A stretch of 64,000 nucleotides of DNA, from positions 62,001-126,000 of the forward strand of contig NZ_JAMZCY010000003.1 of NCBI RefSeq assembly GCF_024519285.1, written 5' to 3'. The notes below the pieces were generated by a model, which saw only the letters and a program-made list of their open reading frames with translations, had not been told where the DNA came from and did no database searches. This DNA comes from Cohnella sp. WQ 127256. Its GTDB lineage: Bacteria; Bacillota; Bacilli; Paenibacillales; Paenibacillaceae. Below are positions 35,596 through 43,015 of the stretch, piece by piece (positions within the stretch are counted from its first letter, which is position 1; each line of letters opens with the position of its first letter). A program made the translations under genes and the position numbers.

Positions 35596-35654
35596 ACGAT
35601 TATAGCAAGCTGCAGGAGATAGGCCCCGACTATACTTCCAATAACGCTCGTTAA
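35592..35654 (+). pseudogene. 20-codon ORF coupled to the permease, possible truncated gene start
   Basis: ATG at 35592 overlaps the permease stop as ATGA, and reads MNDYSKLQEIGPDYTSNNAR before TAA. The four-base overlap is how functional downstream genes begin elsewhere in this window (11687, 19557), yet this frame ends after 20 codons, and the AraC gene on the other strand follows. Either a tiny peptide or the stump of a deleted gene; no family recognised. Confidence 0.35.
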
Positions 35655-35698
35655 GTAGTGCAAGCCAGAACAATTAGGGAATCTATGCCAGGATAAGG

Positions 35699-36592
35699 CT
35701 AGTGCCCGATTCTCTGGCTTTTTCTATATTCGGTAGGCGTCAGGGCGGTGAAACGCTTGAAAAATATACTGAAAGAGTGAATGGAAGCAAACCCAAGATC
35801 GGCAGCAATTTCCGAGACGGATTTGTCCGTTTCTCTTAGCTCGGTTGTGGCTTTGGATAGGCAAAGGTTGCGAATATACTCGCCGAGGGGCAAGCCGATC
35901 GTATTCTTGAACTCCCGGGTCAGATGGGACCGACTGATTGGGATGGCAGCGGCCAAAGCATCAATGTCTTGATCGTACCGAATTGCTTCGTGAAGCCGGT
36001 TCATTGTCTCTAGAATCGCTGCACGAAGAGGTTTAACAGATATCGGGTCAAGCGGTTCCTGTGCGTACAATCTCCGAAGAGCCGTAATAAGTAGCTGCTG
36101 AAGCAAGGCTTCCGCCATCGAATCGGCAAGCTTTGATGACTTCTCTGTTTCGTTGATCAAAGCGACGAATAATGATTTTACCGTGCCCTCCGGGTCATCG
36201 GCGATGCGGCTCATTCCAATCCGATAACATTCAAGCTGCAAAGCGGAAAATCGATCCAATTTGAAGCCGACGTAATAGAGCTTGAAAGCATCCGGCTTGC
36301 TGGCTAGGCCATAGTGGCTCTCTCCCGGTTTGGTTAGAAGCAATTGTCCGCTGCGGAAATCGTAGAGCGTTTTGTCGATTTTATATTGCCCATTGCCCTC
36401 GTCAAGGTAACAAAGCTCGAAATGCTCGTGATAATGGGACTGAGTCGCCCAATTATCTTGGACATTAAGACCCAAGTAGTAGATGCTGCTCCCGACCGGG
36501 TCGAAAGGGAGATCGATGCGGAACTCACCTTCCGTATGCAGGGTTTGATGGATTCGCGGCGTGGGGTTAATTGGCGATTGGATATCGGTCAT
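35699..36592 (-). CDS. AraC-family transcriptional regulator
   Basis: A 297-residue regulator. Cupin-like N-terminal part (HYHEHFELCYLDEGNGQYKI, LLLTKPGESHYGL) and C-terminal HTH pair (ALAAAIPISRSHLTREFKNTIG, VSEIAADLGFASIHSFSIFFKRF). It is divergent from the PhyH-type dioxygenase gene at 36730 with about 137 A/T-rich bases between, so it probably regulates that gene. An imperfect stem overlapping its stop codon (AAGCCAG...CTGGCTT) may be the terminator. Confidence 0.92.
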   Translation of the reverse strand: MTDIQSPINPTPRIHQTLHTEGEFRIDLPFDPVGSSIYYLGLNVQDNWATQSHYHEHFELCYLDEGNGQYKIDKTLYDFRSGQLLLTKPGESHYGLASKPDAFKLYYVGFKLDRFSALQLECYRIGMSRIADDPEGTVKSLFVALINETEKSSKLADSMAEALLQQLLITALRRLYAQEPLDPISVKPLRAAILETMNRLHEAIRYDQDIDALAAAIPISRSHLTREFKNTIGLPLGEYIRNLCLSKATTELRETDKSVSEIAADLGFASIHSFSIFFKRFTALTPTEYRKSQRIGH

Positions 36593-36729
36593 GGACTAAT
36601 TCTCCTTATAATGATAAGAATGATCGAAAAGTTTAAATTATTGCTTATTTGGAACAAATACAAGGTCATATTTGAAGTGTAAAATGATAATCGTTAGAAA
36701 TCAACTCTGTTATGAGAGGTTGTCGAGAG

Positions 36730-37584
36730 ATGAGCGATATTGAGATTCGTACCAATTGTTTACCCACGATAGAAGATGTCGATTTTTTCGAAGAAAACGG
36801 ATATTGGGTATCCCCAGTCGTATTTACTTCGGAGGAGCTCGACTCGATCAAGCAGCATCAGGATGCATTGTACGAGGGGAAATACGAGCTGGGTCGTGAA
36901 CCGGTATGCAATTGGTTAGAAGGAAGGGATAATCCTCGTGGCTTGCGCAAAACAGACAATTCCCACTGGGCGGACGCAACGATGAGGAGCTTGGCCACGG
37001 ATCCGACGATCGGGGCGATCGCGGGTAAGCTAATGAAAGCGGACGAAATCAGGCTGTGGCATGATCAGTTGCTTTACAAGCCGGGTAGAGGCACTGCTAA
37101 AGAAACAGCAAACGTGGGATGGCATCAGGATTTCTCGTATTGGCAGTGCGCGCAAGAGCCGACTTTGATAACTGCATGGGTCGCTTTTACGGATGTGGAT
37201 CTCTCAAATGGCTGTATGCAAATGGTCCCCCGGAGCCACAAGTGGGGCTTGCTGAGAATGAGCGACTTCTTCGAACAGAACATGGAGAAGCAAGTGGAAG
37301 AAATGGATATTCCCGACAACGAGAAGTTTACGACCGTGCCCATCGTGATGAAGGCGGGCCAAGTGAGCTTCCACCATGCGCTGACGATTCACGGAAGCGG
37401 CCCCAACACTTCGGCGGAAGCTCGCCGGTCGATGGCTATTCATCTAATGACGGGGGAAACGACTTACTCGGCCCGTCCTATTGGCGAAGGCCACTTTAAC
37501 GCTAAGATGATGACAGGAAAAGTCCATCAACGCTTCGAGGGCGACGCTTGGCCAGTATTATATCAAACGTTAGGCAACACTTAG
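36730..37584 (+). CDS. phytanoyl-CoA dioxygenase (PhyH) family Fe(II)/2-oxoglutarate enzyme
   Basis: About 284 residues. Iron ligands: HxD in GWHQDFSYW (His about 131, Asp about 133) and the distal His in HHALTIHGSGPN (about 220); the Arg that binds 2-oxoglutarate is in ARRSMAIHLM. Also GCMQMVPRSHKWG, a family hallmark. It hydroxylates a small molecule, substrate unknown; PhyH proteins paired with an AraC regulator are frequent in Paenibacillus-like genomes (from memory). ATG at 36712 is possible, but 36730 with GAGAGG ten bases upstream is preferred. Confidence 0.88.
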   Translation: MSDIEIRTNCLPTIEDVDFFEENGYWVSPVVFTSEELDSIKQHQDALYEGKYELGREPVCNWLEGRDNPRGLRKTDNSHWADATMRSLATDPTIGAIAGKLMKADEIRLWHDQLLYKPGRGTAKETANVGWHQDFSYWQCAQEPTLITAWVAFTDVDLSNGCMQMVPRSHKWGLLRMSDFFEQNMEKQVEEMDIPDNEKFTTVPIVMKAGQVSFHHALTIHGSGPNTSAEARRSMAIHLMTGETTYSARPIGEGHFNAKMMTGKVHQRFEGDAWPVLYQTLGNT

Positions 37585-37603
37585 GTCCATAATTTCGGTT
37601 CAA

Positions 37604-37811
37604 GGCACTTTTTTGGCCTTCGTGCTGTAGACGCAACGAGATTTGGCTCCACGAGGGCACTTTTTTGGCCTTCGTGCTACAGGCGCAATGGGATTCGGCT
37701 CCATGAGGGCACTTTTTTGGCCTTCGAGCTGCAGGTGCAACGGGATGCGGCTCCACGAGGGCACTTTTTTGGCCTTCGAACTGCAGGTGCAACGGGATTC
37801 GGCTCTTCCAT
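37604..37811. repeat. four tandem 52-bp repeats
   Basis: Four consecutive units start at 37604, 37656, 37708 and 37760, each beginning GGCACTTTTTTGGCCTTCG and ending near CGGCTCCACGAG. Units differ at only a few positions. Unit length is not a multiple of three, so the open reading frames across them on the minus strand are by-products. Not a CRISPR array: there are no unique spacers. Confidence 0.9.
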
Positions 37812-37850
37812 ATATGTGAGGAGCTGACGCTCGCTGAATGGGTTGGAATA

Positions 37851-37884
37851 GCAACAGGCCGCTCACGTATGAGCGGCCTGTTGC
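37851..37884 (-). terminator. strong hairpin at the end of the SLH remnant
   Basis: Perfect 15-bp stem GCAACAGGCCGCTCA / TGAGCGGCCTGTTGC with a 4-base loop, two bases from the stop codon of the minus-strand SLH fragment. Confidence 0.85.
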
Positions 37885-37886
37885 TG

Positions 37887-38263
37887 TTACTTGGCTTGTA
37901 TTAGATTCATAATCAGTGTAATCGCCTCAGCTCTTGTAGCCGTTGCCTGTGGCGCAAAGATGTTGTGCGAACGACCTTTGAGTATACCCAATTCTTTGAT
38001 GGAGAAAATCGCTGATCTAGCCCAAGCAGGGATCTCGCTGTCATCGGCAAAGCCTGTGGTCGTTACCAGTGTAATTGTTGCTCCAACTGCTTTCGCGCCC
38101 ATCATCGCTAATTCTGCACGGGTAATGCTCAAAATTGTCCAACCCAATTATCTCCGAAAGAATAGACCTCGCCAGCTTTCGTTAAGATTAAGGAATGAGC
38201 TTCCCCTGCCGCGATTGCTGTAACATCGGATAATCCTTCAATTCCAAACGCAACTGACCGCGA
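37887..38263 (-). pseudogene. RCC1-repeat / S-layer-homology protein remnant
   Basis: Two disjoint pieces of one decayed surface protein. At 38129-38263 the minus strand reads about 45 codons of an RCC1 repeat (GLSDVTAIAAGEAHSLILTK, then GEVYSFGDN) between two stops. In the next frame, 37887-38147, lies the end of one SLH domain (ITRAELAMM) and a complete one (PAWARSAIFSIKELGILKG, ATRAEAITLIMNLI). In intact relatives RCC1 repeats precede SLH domains that anchor the protein to the cell wall. Here the junction is out of frame with no start, so a deletion plus frameshift removed the function. The terminator is still intact. Confidence 0.75.
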
Positions 38264-38286
38264 CTACAAAAGGCTAGAAAACAATC

Positions 38287-38340
38287 TTGACGAGAGAGTT
38301 GAAAGCGTTTTATAATTTAGTTATGCCACACGTGTGGCAT
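38287..38340 (+). promoter_or_regulatory. promoter and 18-bp palindromic operator of the GPH transporter gene
   Basis: TTGACG (38287-38292), 18-bp spacer, TATAAT (38311-38316): a good vegetative promoter. The perfect palindrome ATGCCACACGTGTGGCAT (38323-38340) starts at about +1, where a bound repressor would block initiation. The TetR protein at 41412 or a LacI protein outside the window could bind it. Confidence 0.8.
38299..38313 (+). promoter_or_regulatory. cre-like site overlapping the -10 element
   Basis: TTGAAAGCGTTTTAT matches 13 of 15 positions of the cre consensus (last two differ) and lies across the promoter spacer and -10, a place where CcpA would repress. Confidence 0.45.
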
Positions 38341-38379
38341 TTTGTTAGCGGGAACATGATGAGACAAAGGAGGACGAGG

Positions 38380-39750
38380 ATGGATAAATTACCAAGGAAG
38401 ATAAGGATTTACTATTCTCTAGGCCAGTTAGGCTGGTCGATTCTAGCTGGAATTATCGGGACATGGCTCATCTACTTTTATTTACCGCCGGAAGGATCCG
38501 ACATTACAGTGACGATTCCGCAAGGCGGCATCTTTATGGGCGTCACGATTATCGGCATCATTATGGGATTAGCTACGTTGATCAATGCAATGACTGACCT
38601 ATGGATCGCGAATTTAAGCGATAGAAGCAGTCATCGCCTTGGAAGGAGAACGCCGTTTCTGAGACGAAGCGCATTGCCTTGTGCTATTTTGCTCATAGCC
38701 ATATTCGTCGTGCCTTTTCAGAACGAAGTTCATACGATTAATTCTTTATGGCTTTTCATTATTCTGCCCCTCTACTTTGTGGCGTTTACTTGTTATGTGA
38801 TCCCGTATACCGCGCTTCTTAGCGAATTGGGTCGTACTACGGAAGATCGTATCGATCTGTCGACATACATATCAATAACTTGGTTTCTAGGCCTTATTAT
38901 CGCGACCTTTGCCCCTAATATCTGGGAGGCGGTTATGACGATCTTTGGGACTTCCAAAACGGTTTCGATCCAGTGGACCTTTGCAGGGCTTGCAACCGTT
39001 GCTTTGATTCTCATGCTTATACCGGCCTATACGATTGATGAGACGAAATACGGTTCGACAAGCCCGTCAAGCTTAGATATCAAATCATCCGTTAAAGCGG
39101 TATTTAATAATCGAGATTTCAAATTTTTCTTAATTAGCGAGTTAGGTTATTGGTTTACGAACGGGTTCTTCCAATCTTCCCTCGTCTACTATATTACGGT
39201 GCTCGCGAGACAGAAGGAAAATCATGTTGGACTGATTGTGACGGCCGTCGGCGTTCTCTCTTTCTTGCTGTATCCGCTAGTAAACAGATTAAGTAAACAA
39301 TACGGCAAGAAGAAATTGATGATCGTTTCATTCGTGTTTCTTATCGTTTCTTTCATCTATATCTCTCTTATGGGGAAGCTTCCGTTTGACGGATTTGCAC
39401 AGCTGATTCCCGTTATTATTCTCTGTGCGGTTCCTTCGGCCATATCAGGCATATTACCGAATGCCATCATTGCAGATTGTGCCGTATATGACGCTAGTAC
39501 AAGTGGGGAAAACCAAGAAGCACTATACTTTGGAGTGCGCTCGTTTCTGACGAAGTTTGGAACCGCTTTATCCGCTATTATTCTGCCCACCTTATTGGCG
39601 ATTGGGAATTCAATTGGTCATGATTCCGGGATCAGGATATCTGTCATCATTGCAGCTGTTATTGCCTTAATTTCACTGTTAGCTTTTCTTAAATATGACG
39701 AGAAGAAAGTGCTCTCTAAAGCTAGTCCGATACAGGATTTATCCATTTAA
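38380..39750 (+). CDS. GPH-family (MelB-like) sugar:cation symporter
   Basis: About 456 residues, twelve predicted membrane helices. LINAMTDLWIANLSDRSSHRLGRRTPFLRR holds the family motif DxxxGxxSDR-like loop between helices 2 and 3, and the central loop precedes DFKFFLISELGYWF. GPH symporters import glycosides with H+ or Na+. A long upstream extension exists but crosses the promoter; ATG at 38380 with AAAGGAGGA is the start. Next gene, 23 bases on, is a clan GH-A glycosidase, so the pair imports and hydrolyses a galactoside or similar. Confidence 0.92.
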   Translation: MDKLPRKIRIYYSLGQLGWSILAGIIGTWLIYFYLPPEGSDITVTIPQGGIFMGVTIIGIIMGLATLINAMTDLWIANLSDRSSHRLGRRTPFLRRSALPCAILLIAIFVVPFQNEVHTINSLWLFIILPLYFVAFTCYVIPYTALLSELGRTTEDRIDLSTYISITWFLGLIIATFAPNIWEAVMTIFGTSKTVSIQWTFAGLATVALILMLIPAYTIDETKYGSTSPSSLDIKSSVKAVFNNRDFKFFLISELGYWFTNGFFQSSLVYYITVLARQKENHVGLIVTAVGVLSFLLYPLVNRLSKQYGKKKLMIVSFVFLIVSFIYISLMGKLPFDGFAQLIPVIILCAVPSAISGILPNAIIADCAVYDASTSGENQEALYFGVRSFLTKFGTALSAIILPTLLAIGNSIGHDSGIRISVIIAAVIALISLLAFLKYDEKKVLSKASPIQDLSI

Positions 39751-39773
39751 ATAGAAGAACAGGAGATGTTTAT

Positions 39774-41354
39774 ATGTTTACAGTAAAGGGAAAACCATTC
39801 ATGCCCATGGGAGGTCAGTCCAAAAACTCCAGCGCGTATAACGCGGAAGAGCTGGCATCTGCTATTGCAGGCGTTAAGGCAATAGGGGGCAATACGCTGG
39901 AAGCCCCGGTATATTGGGATAAGGTTGAGCCGCAGGATGGACAATTTGATTTTTCTTCAGTGGACATGCTTCTGGAAGAGTGCCGTAAGCATGAGTTGCA
40001 CCTAATCGTGTTGTGGTTTGCAACTTGGAAGAATGGCGAGATGCGGTATTGCCCGAGCTGGGTAAAGACGGATAAACAGCGGTTTACTAGAGTGCTTCGC
40101 AGTGATGGCGCCCCTATGAGTATCCTTTCGGCTTTTTGCGAAGAAGCAATGCAGGCGGATTCGAGAGCGTTCTGCGCATTGATGAAGCATCTGAAGGAAG
40201 CAGATGGCGACACGAATACGATTATTGCGGTGCAAGTGGAGAATGAACCAGGCATTCTTGGCTGCGATCGAGATTATGGGCCTGTGGCGGAAGCGGCATA
40301 TGTCGGGCCTGTAGCTTCTGGGCTCCTCGAGCATGTGAAAGAGCTAGGGCAAGGCCATGTCTATGACGCTTGGAAGAAGAACGGTTCTCAAGAACAAGGG
40401 AGCTGGAAGGATGTTTTTGGCGTCGCGGGCGGCGAGTTCTGCACGGCTTGGTCTATTGCCAAATATATTGATCATATCGCTGCAGAAGGCCGCGCGGTAT
40501 ACGATATCCTGTTGTCTGTTAATGTGTGGATATCCTTCCCAGGATGGCCGGTTCCGGGATTCTATCCATCCGGTGGAGCGACTAGAAACACGATAGACAT
40601 TTGGAAATTTGCAGCGCCTCATGTGGATCTGATTGGACCGGATATTTATTCCGTTAATTATGGTGACTACAGAACTGTGTGTGACGATTATCGTCGGCCT
40701 GACAATCCTTTGTTTGTTCCGGAATCCGGCACGGACGGGCTTAATGCGCGGAATATGCTTCGGGCGTTGGCTGAATACGACGCGATTGGTTATTTCTGTT
40801 TTGGCGTAGACAGCATCTTGGATATGGAAGGCAATCCGGTGGAGGATGCCGTATTATTCATCGAAAGCTTCCGCAGCGTAATGAGTATATTGCCGTTGAT
40901 TCAGAAGTATCGAGGTTCAGGCAAAATTCATGCCGTCGTAGAAGAAGATTATCAAATGAATCAGAGCTTTGTATTCGAACAATACATCGGAGGAATACCT
41001 TTTATCGATATGGGCCCATTGAGTGATCATAAGGACCATAGACATTCCCGTAATCCTCAGTTGACTGCAGGACGACCTAAGCACGGGCTGATCATCGAAG
41101 CAGGACCGCATGAGTTTTACTTGGCCGGTAACTTCCATCTCTTCATGGTTCCAGGGTCAGGACCTGGATGGTTGGATGCTATGAAAATGTCGTTGGTATC
41201 AACACCTGTGGACTATCTTAGCGTTGAGGAAGGCTATTTGACTGAATCAGGTGAATTTGTACCGACGCGAACTCGAAATGGTGATGAAGCTGTGTTCGGA
41301 AGCTTCTGGGCGACCCCGTATTGCGGAGTGGTAAGAGTTCTTCTAACGCCATAA
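39774..41354 (+). CDS. clan GH-A beta-galactosidase-like glycosidase (GH35/GH42-like, DUF5597 type)
   Basis: A 526-residue cytoplasmic enzyme. TIM barrel begins FMPMGGQSKNSSAYNAEEL and EAPVYWDKVEPQDGQFDF; acid/base Glu in VQVENEPG (about 157) and nucleophile Glu in LFVPESGTD (about 318); the last about 150 residues resemble a DUF5597 C-terminal beta domain (FHLFMVPGSGPG). No signal peptide, consistent with acting on sugar imported by the GPH symporter upstream. Specificity for galactose or another beta-glycoside cannot be read from the sequence. Start ATG follows ACAGGAGATG. Confidence 0.82.
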   Translation: MFTVKGKPFMPMGGQSKNSSAYNAEELASAIAGVKAIGGNTLEAPVYWDKVEPQDGQFDFSSVDMLLEECRKHELHLIVLWFATWKNGEMRYCPSWVKTDKQRFTRVLRSDGAPMSILSAFCEEAMQADSRAFCALMKHLKEADGDTNTIIAVQVENEPGILGCDRDYGPVAEAAYVGPVASGLLEHVKELGQGHVYDAWKKNGSQEQGSWKDVFGVAGGEFCTAWSIAKYIDHIAAEGRAVYDILLSVNVWISFPGWPVPGFYPSGGATRNTIDIWKFAAPHVDLIGPDIYSVNYGDYRTVCDDYRRPDNPLFVPESGTDGLNARNMLRALAEYDAIGYFCFGVDSILDMEGNPVEDAVLFIESFRSVMSILPLIQKYRGSGKIHAVVEEDYQMNQSFVFEQYIGGIPFIDMGPLSDHKDHRHSRNPQLTAGRPKHGLIIEAGPHEFYLAGNFHLFMVPGSGPGWLDAMKMSLVSTPVDYLSVEEGYLTESGEFVPTRTRNGDEAVFGSFWATPYCGVVRVLLTP

Positions 41355-41357
41355 TTA

Positions 41358-41430
41358 TGGAATAACAGCCATGCCAGCGCACATGAAATTGAAGTTGAGA
41401 AACCCCGATTTCTATGTGCGCTGTATTCCA
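41358..41430. terminator. large bidirectional hairpin between glycosidase and TetR genes
   Basis: TGGAATA/TATTCCA outer arms, and AGCGCACAT with GAAAT pairing to ATTTCTATGTGCGCT. It spans the gap and the 3' end of the minus-strand TetR gene, so it may terminate both. Confidence 0.6.
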
Positions 41431-42023
41431 GTGAGTATAATATTCCGGAATGATTTGTGAAAATCAATATTATCGCAATATTCATACTTCAGGTGGTTCT
41501 CTCTCAGAATCAGCCTTTGGAAGAGAGAGATAAAGCTGTGGCTAATAAAGTGGTACAACTCTTCGACCGTCATATCATTACGAATAGAGCCGTCCGTCAC
41601 GCCGTCGCGTATCCACAGAAATAGCGGGTCCTGATCAGGGTTTAAAGCTTCTATGAACGATTGCTCCAAATCCGGATTCGGATAACTCCCCTGAAAGTAC
41701 CTATCGAACTCGGCGGTGAACTTGATCTGATCTTTGACTTTATCAAGATCAACCTGAAAGAAATACGCCGTAACTTTTTCAAAACCGGTTTTGCCAGACA
41801 AATCCCCGATATCCATCGTGAGATATTCCTGTAGTTGCTTCATCACTATAATCTCGATTTCAAAGGCTAATTCATCTTTCGTGGGGAAATAGCGGTACAG
41901 TGTTCTTCTATTAATATTAATGGCTAATGCAATATCTTTCATTTGTACACTTGCGATCCCGAGCGAAATAAACTGCTTTTCCGCTTCCATCAGTATGCGT
42001 TGCCTTGTCGTTAGTTGGTCCAC
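41412..42023 (-). CDS. TetR-family transcriptional regulator
   Basis: A 203-residue repressor with an N-terminal HTH: RQRILMEAEKQFISLGIASVQMKDIALAININRRTLYRYFPTKDELAFE, the TetR_N pattern; the ligand-binding C-terminal domain is variable. GTG at 42023 follows a GGGGTTAAGG stretch. Its convergent position to the glycosidase operon and the palindrome at 38323 make it a candidate regulator of that operon (inference). Confidence 0.9.
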   Translation of the reverse strand: MDQLTTRQRILMEAEKQFISLGIASVQMKDIALAININRRTLYRYFPTKDELAFEIEIIVMKQLQEYLTMDIGDLSGKTGFEKVTAYFFQVDLDKVKDQIKFTAEFDRYFQGSYPNPDLEQSFIEALNPDQDPLFLWIRDGVTDGSIRNDMTVEELYHFISHSFISLFQRLILRENHLKYEYCDNIDFHKSFRNIILTGIQRT

Positions 42024-42205
42024 ACCCTTAACCCCGCTTATTCATAATGTCATCTATCCGTGCTTGCCTATCCACCCGGATGTCGTGCGATAAACGGAGT
42101 ATACCTTTATTATTTAAAGCATTGCAAGCGATGGACTCAGAAGGACCGTATGGACCCCGTGTACATCGTATTCATCGAACATAAGGAAACGGAGTGAGGC
42201 GCAGC

Positions 42206-42666
42206 GTGGAGGTAAAGACGAGTTTGGGCTTCAAGTGGTTGTATGGGTCGAATAATTTCGGTAACGGGCTACTCGGTGGGTTCGTATCTTCGTAAATTAT
42301 GATTTTTTTCAGTGCGTGGCTCCGGTGATGGGCGTCGTCATCGACCCAAGCACAAGGATATTTCCGGTTGGGGCTCCTATTCGCAGCCTTATTCCTCATC
42401 AGCAATCTATTCTTCATTAACAAATACAAGGAACGGGTCACAGTTCAATCGAAGGAATCATGGGCATCTTCTTCCCCATCGTGTATATCGGCGGAATTAT
42501 GCTTTATTTGGCGTTAGGCATAACGACCACCCTCATGCCAATCTTCTATGCGGATATTATCGAATATGGGGAGTGGAAAACGGGCGAACGCAACACCTCC
42601 ACGATTATGTCCATTTCTTCTTTGGTCGGCAGCTTCAGCGACGCCGCGGGGGCTGTTAAAAGTTAA
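42206..42666 (+). pseudogene. GPH-family sugar symporter remnant
   Basis: Three frame-shifted pieces. GTG at 42206 begins MEVKTSLGFKWLYGSNNFGN and stops after 29 codons, exactly the usual start of this family. After a gap come LLFAALFLISNLFFINKYKE in another frame, then ADIIEYGEWKTGERNTSTIMS up to a stop at 42664-42666. Most of the central helices are missing. It is a deleted relative of the transporter at 38380, not translatable as one protein. Confidence 0.8.
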
Positions 42667-42669
42667 TAG

Positions 42670-42810
42670 AAGAAAGGACTGGAAGCTAAGAATCTGGCTG
42701 GAAGCTATAGCAAGGTTTGGGGGGAGACGAACAAAATGCTAGAAGGTCGCTCTCAGGTAGAGATTGATGCGGTATTAGGTGGAACGGCGGTTTCTTTTTA
42801 CAAATTGTAA
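42670..42810 (+). pseudogene. C-terminal stump of a sugar-pathway hydrolase, probably amidohydrolase-like
   Basis: Open for 47 codons after a stop: LAGSYSKVWGETNKMLEGRS then VLGGTAVSFYKL and stop. The ending recalls ILGGNAARLFGL-like C termini of TIM-barrel amidohydrolases (uncertain). No start or upstream part. Together with the transporter remnant it marks a lost operon. Confidence 0.4.
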
Positions 42811-42855
42811 GTTAAGAAGTATCACACCAATTCAATACTGAGATAATCCGACTCG

Positions 42856-42887
42856 CCTTGATAGACTAATTCCTTAGTCGATCAAGG
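42856..42887 (+). terminator. hairpin after the decayed operon
   Basis: CCTTGATAGACTAA / TTAGTCGATCAAGG around TTCC, one mismatch, followed by TTAATTTGTT. Likely the surviving terminator of the lost genes. Confidence 0.65.
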
Positions 42888-43015
42888 TTAATTTGTTATG
42901 TTCAACATTCATATTTTGTCGATTGAAGGAACTATTCTCTTTACATCCCAAACCTGTCAGTGTAACAATATACCAAATAATCCATTTCCGCTTGTCGGAG
43001 GAAAGGTTGATCGAA

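Noticed and set aside
37604..37811. Possible CRISPR array
   Set aside because: Units are contiguous and nearly identical with no unique spacers, and there are no cas genes.
37502..37866. Minus-strand open frames with a repeated peptide across the tandem repeat
   Set aside because: The 52-bp unit is not divisible by three, so the peptide pattern appears in two overlapping frames as a by-product of the DNA repeat.
42117..42131. cre-like sequence TTGCAAGCGATGGAC
   Set aside because: Only the first half fits the consensus; the CA end and A/T-rich triplet are missing.
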